Of a stretch of 64,000 nucleotides of DNA, positions 36,201-49,900 are shown piece by piece. Source of the stretch: Chondrilla cf. caribensis (taxonomy: Eukaryota; Porifera; Demospongiae; Chondrillida; Chondrillidae). The stretch is from NCBI GenBank assembly GCA_964020155.1, contig OZ026569.1:2005471-2069470 (forward strand), read 5' to 3'. A program made the position numbers and the translations under genes. Below the pieces are notes generated by a model. It did not search any database, was not told the origin of the DNA, and was given only the letters and a program-made list of their open reading frames with translations. Every line of letters starts with the position of its first letter. Within the stretch, counting starts at the first letter, position 1.

Positions 36201-37555
36201 ACTACAGCTGGAGATGCTTTGCGTACTCCTCTGATATCTAAAGTATGGACAAAGGCCCAAGCAGTATTACCTGAACCTACACAAAGGAAGTTATTCTCCC
36301 AGCTCGTACCATTGGATAAGACCCTGTTAGAGGTATATACGTATTTATATTATACTGTACACTGCATATTATTCTGTTCCAAATAATGTGTTTGCATGTT
36401 TGCTTGTAATATTCCACTACGCATTGTATATCATATGTACACTGTGTTGACAGTATATGTTAGCTCCCCAAGACAATAGGGCACGCAGTCTAAAGTTTTG
36501 AGAAAAAAATTATTTGTACTTAATATGTTTAGATGTGTGATAATTTGTATATACAGATGCATATGCCTGCATTGTATGTTAAGTATCAGTGAATTGTATC
36601 TGGCCTCAATACCTGATGTTAACAATAATTATTATGCTAATTGTTATCACAGGCAAGTAAGAGGCCAAAGGATGATGCGGCTGAAGTTTCAAAGATTCAG
36701 AAAAAGGCTCAAGGAGAGTTGAGGAATGTGTTGGTTGCATATGGCTTGGAAGTGTATGATGAAAATAGGCCAATACGTGTTTTTGATGACATGCGAAATC
36801 CAATGAAACTTGGGGATCCTGTTTTGGAAAGTCTGTGGAGCAAAGCAAGAAAGAATGCTGCATTTTCTGACAACGACCTTGCCATTTTATGGGAGGAACT
36901 GGTTGATCACAAAACTCGATTAAATGAATTTGATTCTATTGAAAAGGTATTTGCTCTGTTTCATTGCCAGTTCATGATGGTTGAAGATGTAGTAATATCC
37001 AAAAGGAACTTTGTTCATTCCTAATCACCCATGTACGTACCTATGTATGTGTTTTAAGCTGTGCATCTTGTCTTTGCTGTTCAGCACCTCTTTACATAGT
37101 CTAACTGTCTCATATCTTTATGACAACTTACCTACGTAATGTTACAATGGATTCCCATTCGAAAAAATTATCACAGGGATCCAATCAACCCCTATGTACT
37201 AGTAATTGGAATCATGAGTCATGTATCATTTGTTGAGTCGGGAGACTAATGTTATCATTGGGTATTGATGCCACTCAATCATGTTTGCAGATGCCCATTA
37301 ACAGCCTTTAAAGGAGCAATCATGGGAAGTTTAGTTGAAATCGGTGAACGACAACACTTCATGGTTTATCTGTTACTTATGAGCAAACTTAACTGATTTG
37401 GGTGAATTACTAAGCTGAGTTTGATTGTTTATCAATGTTATGACTGATTACTGATTCTGTGATTGTGTTACAGTGTATTGTTATATTCGCAGAATGTTTC
37501 TCAAAATCCAGTGAAGCAAAAGGAACAAAGAATCAAACAGGAAAACGATTTTAAG
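36201..37555 (+). CDS. LRPAP1: LRPAP1/RAP, central exons only (partial gene)
   Basis: RAP is an ER chaperone that binds LDL-receptor-family proteins and blocks premature ligand binding. Three exons join in phase 0: 36201-36332, 36653-36946, 37493-37555 (163 codons). The first has LISKVWTKAQAVLP, corresponding to the domain-1 helix LWxKAQ. The second has ELRNVLVAYGLEVYDENRP and then GDPVLESLWSKARKNAAFSD, LAILWEELVDHKTRLNEFD, which follow the RAP domain 1-2 boundary closely. The third ends QRIKQENDFK. Missing are the signal peptide exon, the C-terminal domain 3 that carries the main receptor-binding lysines, and the HNEL-type ER retention signal. Within 420 bp downstream the antisense RTK-B begins, so the gene looks cut by the rearrangement rather than merely unannotated. 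Splice sites are still intact. Confidence 0.8.
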
Positions 37556-37608
37556 GTAACATAATGTGAGACGTTTACACATGCTTTCTTCTCAGTACCA
37601 GTACTCTT

Positions 37609-37642
37609 GTGAACGTTGTGAACACTGTGAACGTTGTGAACA
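37609..37642. repeat. island of GTGAACGTT minisatellite
   Basis: Four units of the minisatellite seen at 35829-36013 lie just past the last RAP exon. Together the two arrays bracket the RAP fragment. Confidence 0.85.
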
Positions 37643-37700
37643 TAGAAAATACTTTACTTGTATATACATACGTAGGTCTCTCACATTCCTTTATTTATAT

Positions 37701-37730
37701 AGGAGTGCTTCCTTGTAAGGAAGCACTCCT
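37701..37730. repeat. 14-bp perfect hairpin
   Basis: AGGAGTGCTTCCTT and its exact complement are separated by two bases, between the RAP fragment and the end of RTK-B. Confidence 0.9.
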
Positions 37731-37971
37731 CAATAAATGATAGTATACGTACGTATCCTATATATACGCAATACTTAAATAGAACATTATATTATAATAT
37801 TATACATATATATTATATTATAAGGTGGATATACAAAGTGAAATAGAATAATTATAAGAATTATTATCTACTATCATAAATGCTACTACAGTAAATTGTA
37901 GGTGAAGATATACTGTGGTATGAATAATACTACTTATCATGAATAATGATTATGATTGTCACTGTAATGGG

Positions 37972-40900
37972 TTATTCATCTGGATCTTCTTGTACCTCCA
38001 TGAGCATGTATGGGTACAACTCATACATGAATTCTTCCAATGTTTTCTTCAGTACACTAAACTGTGGCCTGTCTTTACGGCTCAACTTCCAACAATTCAA
38101 CATTAAATTGTATACTTTCTCATCACATTTTTCAGGGCACTCCAAATAATTGCCTGCCTTTACTGCAGCCAAGACATCAGAATCAGACAAAGTGGGATAA
38201 GGAAATTTGCCTGTGAAATGGAAATCATTGTAAATAGACAGAATACAGGCAAAGGCTTCACTGCAGTTAATGTTTCAACATTACCACACCTTGACTGAAG
38301 AGCTCCCACAAGGTGACACCAAACGACCACCTATATGGAAAACAACAAGGATATGATACAGTAAGTATACAGCGAATCTGCACAATACCCTGTCGTTACA
38401 ACAACATACACATCTGAAGCTTCACTGAATAAATTATCCTCAAATGCTTCTGGAGCCATCCACCGCAATGGTTTACTGTCTGTAGGTAACTCAGCAACAA
38501 CCTCAGTATTACCATCCAGGAAGCATGCAAAACCAAAGTCAGATATCTTGACAATTCCACTGGCACTCAAGAGCAAATTCCGACAGGCAAGATCTCGGTG
38601 CAATACCTCAAAAGACTTCAGATACTCCTAATGTATACATAAGCAAATAGTACATAGTTCAAGAGTATCCCCTTAGTGATTGAGGTTGATGCACAATACT
38701 GTTTAATTGCATAAGTACCCTACATTGGCCATCATACAGTAAAATATACAACATATGTGCAGAAATGACAGTGGACAAAAGGGTGTGGTAGACAAAGCAG
38801 TGACAGATTAACAAGAATTCATTTGAATCAAGTTCCTGCATATCAAACCATCATTTTCAAAGCAAAACATATAGAGTGAATAGGCACTGATTGTTACGTA
38901 CACCCACTATCTATCAACATACCATCCCACGAACAATTTGAATGGCAAATTTCAGCAGTTGACTAGGTTTGATTGTAATCCTGGCCTCAAATGGTAATTC
39001 TGGTGAATCCTCTTGAGCAATGCTAAGATTTCTCAACTGCACATACGAGTCAATACTCCCTGCTCTTTCTTTTTGGAACTCAATCAATGTCAATTGCGTG
39101 TCAGTTTTTTGAAGCTACAGCAAGGAGAAAACAAACAATATAGCACAGACTAGGTTCATTGCGCATGTATGAACACAAATATACTCTCATATCTGAGAAA
39201 CAAATTATTACTATTAGGTGCCTAGTATTTTGGGATGTAAGGATACATTATATAGTCTCTTTCTATTAGTATGCACATACTGTGGCTGAAAAACATAGTG
39301 TATTCATGGACGTCAGACATGGCCTCCATTTTTTTTGGCTAGGCTCACAGGATATGCCAGCTGCTTCAAGGTCAATAGCATACAGTGTCACTATACCAAT
39401 GCGGACAGTTACTGAACTGATTAAGTCTCTCATATCTTGTACCGTATGTATATGTTGCATCACTCCATTAGAACTAAACTACATAAGCATGTATGAACAT
39501 ACTTAGGTACCCACCTTTTTCTTGGTGTGAGTTACTGTTTCAGTGAACACTGGTTCATCACCATTTTCATCCTAGGTAATCCAAATTCAAAGCATGTATG
39601 ACACAATGCACAAGTCACTGTCTGTGTAATATGTCTATAAGTTGTATATCAGGTATCTCACAGTTAAATCACTGCTTTTTAGAATATCCAGCATATTCCC
39701 ACAAGGTACCAGTTCCATGGCTATCATCGGTGGAGCATGTTCAAGTTGTAAACCAACAAGGTGAACCACATAAGGACAACTTTGAGTGGAGAGTGTCTTC
39801 AAGATTTCAGCTTCATTCAGGAAAGCCTCCATTTCCATCTCACTGGCATTACCTATGTACATATGTACAGTATGTATATGACGATGTTTTACCATACAAG
39901 ACACATGTACATTGGTATGTAAGTCTACATACAAAAATATTTTTACCATTTGGCCATAATGATATACTATTATACATACCTTTAAGGATTTTAACAGCTA
40001 CTGATTGCTGGGCATAATTTTTAAATTGATCTAGTTTGGTTGGAGTCGATAGTGGTCCATGTACCAAGGAAAAATAGACAGAAGAAAAGTTTCCTTCACC
40101 AAGTAGGTGGAAGCTCTCGGAGTTGAACATATGGAGTGGAATGATCCATCTGTCAACCATTGCTGGTGGTAGTCTCTTGAAGTAAAGCTTGTATTCATAG
40201 TCTTTAGAAAGCAGTAGTGGAACCACAGGGTTCTATAGAATGAACAGGAAAATAGGTAGGGCCAAACATAAATTGCAACATAATAGCATACATATATTTT
40301 ATTACATTCCAATCACAAAGTCATGCATTGGCACATGTAGGAGCATGTATGTATAAAGAATAACTGACATACACATGATTACCTTCAATACATCATGTTC
40401 ACATTATAAACAAAGTTAATGCAGGACAAAAATAATCATTTAAACATCTTAGTTAGCTAGGTAACCATGGTATTATACTTTCACTTTAAATCATTTCTGC
40501 CTGAATAAAATCATACAAGCAGTTTAAAACACCAAGAATTGACTTCCGAGTAACTCTGCCAAACTTTGATGCACAGTAGTAGTTATGGTATACACAGGTT
40601 TCAACACAGTACTGAAGTTGAAACCTGTGTTGGTCTTGGGTCAAAATCTTCAGATTTTCCACAATTTATAAGTAAAAGAACTCAAATGTGACTAATTTCA
40701 GCTATAGCCAATGTACGTAAAAGTCAAATGACCTATGTTGTGGAATCAAGATTTCACTTCATGAACTGTTATTTGACACAATTTTCACATCTTCAGGTTT
40801 GGAAGAATGAGGCTTAGAAGCTAGAGGCTATTCCATAATATAATATGCCATACTTATGCAGCACCAGTGACATCACTGACCCGGTTCAAAAGAAAAACAT

Positions 40901-43900
40901 TGCAGACACAATTTACTGTTCTACAATGTTGTATGCTTTACTCAGAGATAGAAGAATACAATATTCACACACCACCAGACCTATTATGTTTACAATGGTA
41001 AAAGGAATTTAAAATTTTGAACTATGGTTTAGACATGCAATGTTCCCATTAACAATGTGGTTATAAGTTATGTAATCAATACAAAGTGCTAGTGAGTGGG
41101 CATGTCACTAGTACAGTACTTCCTTTGCAAGTTAACTATATTCACACAAAACTTCTGTGTATCTCAGAACGTTATAGTTGATCAGATATTGTGATAGTAT
41201 AAAGGCTATGAGAACTCTTTTGAATTTCTTAACGATTCTCCTTGGTGATAAAATTCAGATAAGTGAGACCATAATCTAAACTGTGAATGTTAATGTTTTG
41301 TCTCTCGTTTTACCTTAGAGCCAATCAATGAAGGAATAATGCAGTTTATGCTTGTGGTGGTCAATTTGTTTTTGCCAACTTATGCACATAATACCTGAAT
41401 ACTATACAAACGTCTAACAAAATTAATGTTAAAATAACAATCGCAAGTCAAACTTTTTATAGGCTTTCTTGTATTCGAATAAATATATGTTAAACATGTA
41501 CATATGTACGTATACATAAACATACTTGCTTAATGTGGCGTCTTTGGTGAACCAGCATGGCAATGATAGCAATGATCACAAGCACAATCACAATCGTTAC
41601 AAGGGCAATTGGAACAACTATTCCAGCCACTAATCCATCATCGCTGGTGGCCTCTATATCATCAACACTAATTGATGACTTCACTATTGGATGTTAAAAA
41701 GGAAATACGTAACATGTAATGTATATTCCATCCTCATCCAAATACTCTATAATATAGACATGCTTACATGCATAAATCACAGGAACAGGAGGACTAGCTC
41801 CATACATGTTGATAGCAGAAACAATGAAAGATATTGTGGTAGCCTCGCCACGATCTTTTGAAGCTTTTGTCATATCAAACACATAATGTGTATTTGTCTG
41901 CAAAATGAAGCCCTTGATTAACAATAATTTCTAAATTGATAAAAATGTGATACTCACGATGTTGGTTGCATTAATTGTCTCAAAATTAATGCGATTCTTT
42001 CTATGAATTGTGACTGACACAAAATAGCCAATTATATTTCCATTGGTAATGTCAGGTTCCTGCCAATTTATCTGTAGGGTATTCCTATCCTTTTCTGTGA
42101 TGGTAACATTCAGAACACTCGATGGAGGTTCACCTACATAGTAAATACATAAAAAAGTCTATGATTGAAAAATAATCTTCCCAACTTACGCACATTCATT
42201 CACAAATATCCTAAACCTTAATTACTTGGACAACTCTGTACATCAGCCAAGTTAGTACTTTGGTTTATTCAATGCTTTCACATACATATGTACATCACCA
42301 ATTGCTATATACATGGTTTGAGGATTTGGATAACTGGGAGGTTATCATTGGTTGCCATCAAAATAGGACTTCAGCCCCCAGCTGATAGAGAATTCAGTCT
42401 TTGTCAGTTGGTTGGCGTAATATCTAGTGATATTTTTGTCAATCTTAGGCCTTATACAGGCTTATGTGCAACAAACCTTCCCCAACAATCAGAGCGTGCA
42501 GTCACACCTTGACTGCAAGCCCCCTTTATCCCCTCTTGTGTTCACTTGTGTGTTGGAATGGTAAGATAAGGACAGTCATCCAACCGATATACATGGTATA
42601 CCACATTGATGAGCTTAAAAGGGAGCAAAACAGCTGTCTGTGGTTTCCTTTTGATGATTTGGATGACTGGGAGGTAATCACTGGTTGCCATCAAAATAGG
42701 ACTTCGGTCCCCCAGCTGATATAGTGACTAACCTACTTCATATACATATTGACCCACCTGGAGCAGATAAAGGTCCTGTCGGTATTCCTGGTGGGTTGTA
42801 AATCGTTCCATTTGTGAAGGAAATAATCTATAGTGGTAATTAACAACAAATGAAAAACTATGAATCAGAGACTGTACTTCATCTCATCATTTCACATGTT
42901 ACAGGGACAAATGAAATTGCAAAGTGCATGTACATATACCCACACTACATATTTGCACACTTCCTTTCGGTATTATACCCTTGTAACTCGATAAAATTAA
43001 ATAATTGGCTAGCAATTCCTATTATTTGTAGATAAGTACCACTGACTTAGCCCTCATGAACAATCAAGGTAAAGTGTCTGTATATCCGGTACAGCCCTAC
43101 ATAATGGGTATTTTAGTTATTATTCAAATAAAACAGTCTGCTGTGTTTGCGAATAATCAATAGTACTTTGACTTAGTTGAACTTGGGCATTATACCATAG
43201 AATAGCAAGTCACTCACAATAAAGGATTGTATGGAGCTATGTAGGAAAGAATACTTGAATGACATACTTGATAGTTGTATTATTGTAGTATGCAAACATA
43301 AGTGAATATCAAGATCCCAGCACACAGTGTTACAGTTCACTGCTAATTGGTGAATAATGATGCTATTGATGTAGAATTTTCTCTTTCTTTTCTATTCACT
43401 TTTGTATCCTTTGTTCACTGGGTGCCAAGCATAGTAGCCTCTGGCCCTCTGGTCTGGTTCTCCCCAGTTAAAATATTATACAGTACAAACCAAATAAAAT
43501 AAGGCATACATATCTACAACGAAATACTGGAATGATAATTAATGTGTAATGTAATGTTTAGATAATAGCAGTGTTTGTAGTGTGAAGACAATGGACATCA
43601 GTAAATCCTAGAACCTACATTGCAGATATTATAGGGTCACTTAATGGTATATATACATATTACGTATCCCGATTGGTGATAGTGTCACTTAACTTCAAAA
43701 ACACCGATTACGGTATATACCCGATATACCGGGGTATATTTTGACCTCATTACTGATATACCCCATCTTCTTAATTGAAAGGAAGTCATCAATTATCACT
43801 GCACTTGTCACTTAAACATAGAGTATGCTTTTAAAACCTGTATCTAACATGTACAGAACCTTGTCCTCGCGTGTTTCGAGGTGTCAGGGATTTGACTATA

Positions 43901-46900
43901 AAGGGGAGGGTGGTTACACACCATGAAAACATAATTGAGCGTGAGTTTCAAACGGATACAAAGAAGCATTCTTCTAAAAAAGCTTCTTCTCGTCCTAATA
44001 ATAGCTGATAACAAGCATTAACAATGAAAAAAAGGAACAGCGCACGTTTATACACTAAACAATTGATTTGATCTTTGTTGTTCGCCTTTCCAAGCAGAAT
44101 TTTACTTTTCAACGAAATTGACGTATTGCATACCTTGAACGGCTTACTGTCCACTAGCTGGCTGGAATAGCTGTAGACAAAGAGAATTCCTTTGCTACAT
44201 GGCACAAAGAATGACCATGGCATGTGTTATCACAGCTTCAGCTACTCAAGTTGTGTGGTGTCTGCTAAATTGTTTGAAAGTGATTTTTTCTCGAATAAAT
44301 CTGATCGAAGCTGACGCCATCGATTTTAGACCTTCCTTTTTCCTGAACAGTATCACCAAAGCATCTTCATACCTCCTTTATAGCAACTTTCTTCCCGTGT
44401 ATACTTCCTCGCAAGGGTAACACGTAAAGCCACATTTTGATACCATTTTTTTTACAGAAATGACGTGTTATTATTACTATTGTATGTTCATACAACTTTT
44501 ATTATGCTTTGAAGAATTTGTATTGTGTAGAGCACGAGTTAACATATATTATTTCTCCTTGAGGGAGAAGCATTAGGCGGCCATTTTGTTCCGAAAACTC
44601 CATAAACGTGTGACCACCCTCCCTTTTATATGCAAGCTCTATGTTTGAGATAATCAATACACCAGCAATACTGATATGCAATGAACGCTTTTGACCACAT
44701 CAATTCAGTTGAAGGAACACAAAATCAGCGCAGGAAACTGTCATGTTTTCAGAAGGGCAACAAATTGAGAACGATTTAACATGAATTGATCGGTCGTTCA
44801 GGTCAAAGACTTTGTGGTTCGGGCTAGGCTGGATGATATTTACTCAGCCCATTTGGTTCTCTTGGCGGAGTGTTGGGCAAATAAGGGTTTGTCCACTCTT
44901 TTAAGTCAATACACTCAGAGAAACGATCGCTGTCATCATTATCCCCACACCTCTTTTTGCTAGGTATTATAAAGAGTTAATGGGTACTCTGTTATTGTTA
45001 ACTTGTCTCCAATTAAAGGTTTTACTGTCGTTTCCAGCTCCTAAAGAAATCTTTCCTTGCAAAATTCTCATCTCTATTCATAACACTGACATATTTCAAT
45101 TGTTTTGACGGGATACATATTAGTTATACATGTATCCCGATGTGTGGGTGTTATCACTTCAAAAACACTGACTACGGTATATACCCGATATACCTGGGCA
45201 TAATTCTGACCTCATTACTGATGTATCCCGTTTTTTCCTAAACGAAAGTTATCAATTATTGCCACACTTGTCACTTAACACTAGACAATCAATGCATCAG
45301 CAATACTGATACACAGTGTCACCACACCAATTCACCCTCAGTATATTGCTGCCTGATACTTAAGTATATCCCCCGTGTACCCAGCAAAGGCAGGGTATAA
45401 CTAACAAATATATGTGGCTTGTATAAAGCTGTGATCTAATTAGTTACAAATGCTTGTATGTGCGAAACTCACATAAAAATTATAACTTCTTCTATTTAAT
45501 GGTTTCAGTTTATCTTTGAATACGACCACTTCATACTTCAACTTCCCTGCAGTCTACAGTGTAAGGAAGAACCACCAATGATTACAACATATCAACCTTA
45601 TGAAGACCAATAGTTCTTACCGCTGGTATGTCTGGATTACGAATTACAGGATTATTCAGATCCAAAATCTTGAATAATAGAATTAAATGAGATAGATTGT
45701 AAATTTGTGGTACAGTCCAGCTCAGTTTCAGTGAGTAAGCAAGGCTGCTAGAGTTCCAAATTAACTCTGCTTCAGTTAAGTTAATTTTGACGGGTTCTTC
45801 CACTACATAATATAGAACAATCAGAGTAAAGATGTTAACTACTACAGGTATCCTTGCACATAATAAAAACAAATAACAATTAATCTTGTATATTACTGTG
45901 TGTATATACATATTATACACATTTGACAAATATAGCACTAATACATTACATACATAAGTATGTATCGTATAGCTAGAAATATTGGTGGGATATTTATTTT
46001 GGCAAATTGGCGATTTTCAAATCCACTTATAATCTGCCAAATTAAGGTTCAGAAATACATAGCCTTATGACGCAATCCTTTCCTATTCAAGCGCAGTATC
46101 TTCATAAGCTATGAATATAATTATAATCCACGGGGAAGGCAACCACCAAAATAAAAATCCCCAATGGTTAATTTATTCCCGAATTGCCAAATATTCTTCC
46201 TCTCCAATATTTCCGGCTATACGGTATACATATGCCAACACACAATACAAGTACCATTTTATGTCTTTTTTATAGTAGACACAAAATGTACAGACATCTT
46301 TACATGCAATTTGTTCTTCCGTAATATCCAAAGAGTCCTCATCTAGCTTGCATGGAAGCAAGTAGGCCACCAGCACCTACGTAAGTATCATATATGTACA
46401 AATATCTCATTGCACATAACATGCACAGCATATAGTACAAACAGTCTTAATATAATATTTGCATATGACCTAACACTTACTTTTATGTCATAGAAGCACA
46501 GGAAAACATTTCTATCACTAAAGTCTTCAGGAAATAATTCGATGTCACTGTGAATCTGACAATCATACAAAATATTGATTAAAAAGAGTAGATGACAAGT
46601 AAATACATGATGTACATGAGAAGAATGAGTGGAAACTAACATACAATTATCTACTTGTTCATATTATATAAATGAAATATTATAATATACTTTACAGCTA
46701 AAAGAAGATTGTTCTCTTCGTTTACAGTTTATATATAAAAGAAGAAATTGTAGTTTAATTTGCATTGAGCATGAGTTTAAAACATGTCATAATGCATAGC
46801 ACATACTATGTACGTATTTATCACAGAGTGCTGTAGACAACACATAGCAACAATATCCTGTATTTAAAAGGACTGTGGTGATTACATGCCTACAGTATTG

Positions 46901-49900
46901 GAATAACAGTACAAGTACATACTTACTCCATTAAGGGATCGTTCAAGAGGTGGACAGTTTACTGTAGGAATGCTGGACTTCATGGAAATGTTGAACACAG
47001 GGTTAAATTCTGTTGTGCCTATGTAGAAGAAATCGAGTGTATTAATGAGGCCTCCTTTGGGAGGTGTGTACGTACTGTCACTAATCATGGACAATTCAAG
47101 TCTCTTATCACATCTCATGGACAGATGTATTCACAAAGTCATATAAACAGTAACTGGATTGGTCATAGGTCATGAACTGGTTGTAATGTAGCAGATCAAG
47201 AGTAGTGCCTGGGGTGTCTAGGCGTCTAGGGTGCATTGATATCTGGAAGTGCTCGTGGCTGGAAGGGCTGACAAGAGGGCTAGCAATGATTCCACCCAGG
47301 TTCGAATCCCAGAATTGAAGATTTTTTCCCTGCACCCTCCTGCCAAAATTAGGGAAAAAGACATAAGAGGCCATCAAACTTTGATTCTCAGCTCAATCTA
47401 TTGTAACAGTTGTATTGTGATTGTTGTACTGTGTAATTCGTGGGAGCCTTGAAAAGTAAGTTTAAGGCTGAAGGTTTCACCACGTAAAATAATATATCAA
47501 TCAATCAATCAAAATTAATTTAACTACCCATTTACAGCAGCTAACTGCTTTTAGAAGATAACCATTTTGGCTTATTAGGTACAATTGATGATTGCGAATA
47601 CAGGTGAAGGTGTAAACAAACTGGCTTCTTAGTGAACTACGTATTTAGCTCTTGCGACCTTTTGGTAAACTGGAAGATTACTGTGTTTGTATGGTGCTGG
47701 CATAGGTCTATGGTACTTGCAATGTCCATTATATGAAGAATGATAGACTACGTAGGTAGCCACTATCCTGTACATATTTCCTCAATCCACCTTGGTAATG
47801 TTAGAGAAAGTGAGGAACACATGGTGATGTTACAAAGTGGTCTGTCTGTATACACAAGCACAGAGTAATACACAAATGCATGTATGTTACCTGCGAATTT
47901 CCATGATATGGTGACCTTTGGAAATACCTCTTCTACTATTGTGGAAGATACCTTCAAATTCGACAGTAAACCTGCATAATATACATGCATACATGAATAT
48001 CACACACTAATATCTAATAGCAGGTGAAAGAGTAGCAGAGTATATGAGATATCGAATATAAATGGTGCTATAGGCAAGTTGAGGGTGAATTCAGAAACCA
48101 AAATGCATAAAGAACTCCATGATAATTCACATGTACTGTACATTCAAAAAAAAGAGATTTTGACTACAGCTGTGGTGGTTCCCAATGAACAGTACACGTA
48201 GTACGTAGTATACGTACTTTAACAGGTGAAACAACACTCTCCGAATAAGTAATAGTTTCAGTCCAGCTACGAGGTGAAGAATCTTACATGAAATGACACA
48301 CAAGGGTGTGTGGGGGACAAAAACAATATTAGATACATTCCTCAAGTATCTGGTCATAAATGTATTAACACACCATGGAAAGGTACATGTCTAGGAAATG
48401 TAATTACACCGTATTGTGTGGAGGATCAACTATGTAGCCAATAGATGACTCTTCTTTCCTTTCTCTGATGTGTTAAGCATACATAGTCATATTATAAACA
48501 TTTTCAATGTGCATATACATCAATATCCGAGGTAAAAACTTATTTGAAATCAACATTATATTTCGTATCCTGCATGATTGAGGGGTCAATCAAAGTGAAT
48601 ACCATGCATACATAAGTCATATAGCAAAGGGCAGTGTTATAGCACAGGTTACCAGACAAATTTCATTGTTCAGGAACAATTGGTTGAGAACCAAGCAGGA
48701 AATTAGTAAACCCATTTCATTGCATATAATACGTTGTGTTGGACTATGCATATACAGTATAAATTATCCATCATTTTTAAAAGGATAAACTTGCCTGATG
48801 GTGGGTAACCACTGGCTGCTGAGAAGTTAGACGTTCCACATTCATTGATGACAGCTAAAGAGACATTGTAACAATCCGTAATGTTCAAGTCCAGTTCATT
48901 CCTTGCACCTGCATACTGTAGGGATACATATTGATCTGAATAGGTATTGATACAGTAGGTACAAACACACATTTACGTACATCAACACGTATACATATCA
49001 ATGTGTATGAAGTATGTACAAGTAACAGAACCTGAACTCACAAATAGCTGGTAGTTCACCACTTGTGAAGATAAGTGAACAGACTTGACCAATATCACTT
49101 GTGTGTCATTGCTAGAAACTTCACTGCTCTGCTCAGTGAGGGATAAAGGGATTCCTTTGTCTAAGATATCTGTGTTGAAGGGTAACAAGATGACTCCATT
49201 CTCAATAGACAAATTGGGAGACTCTGATGGGGTATCGGGTGTGGAGCAGGAGTTGAAGCCAAGGAGGGGACAATCCACTGAATACTACAAACAACAAAGG
49301 AATATAATTTACTCAGTGATATACAACATATAAATAAATATCTATTAGCTAATATAATGTAGAATGCATAATGAACATCAACAGAAAAAGGTTATTACTT
49401 GGGAAACTATTATGAGCTTTACAAGGAAAGTTGAGCATTTGTCACACACATTATTTGATGTTACGTATATTCATCAATTAGCTGATTCCAACTAACTCTT
49501 TAGTCTGGAGACTGCATGTGATTTAGCCAATTAATGTGTGCCAAGACATACGTACGTGTTCCACCACAACATTCAATGTGATATTACAGGAAACACATCT
49601 TACTTCACTTTCCGATGATGAACAACATAAGTCCAAGCAGGTATGGTAATCTCCCCCCTACACGCAAACACAGGAAATAAAACTGTCACACTTAATCAAT
49701 CCAGCAATCACTTCAATTGATGCATAGCATTTAGAGCACAGTAGGCAGGTTATGGGTAATTACAGTTTTTCTGCAGTTAACTGATACAAAATGGCCTTTG
49801 AAGTAATCAGGTTGCCATTCTGAAAGGATATGATGAGAAAGAACAGATTGTACTGTATTAAAGAAGCTATTGTGAGGAGTACCCATGCACCTCTTTCCCA

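Noticed and set aside
47290..47315. A possible tRNA gene because of the perfect B box.
   Set aside because: No cloverleaf, no proper A box and no acceptor stem; followed by a SINE body and tail.
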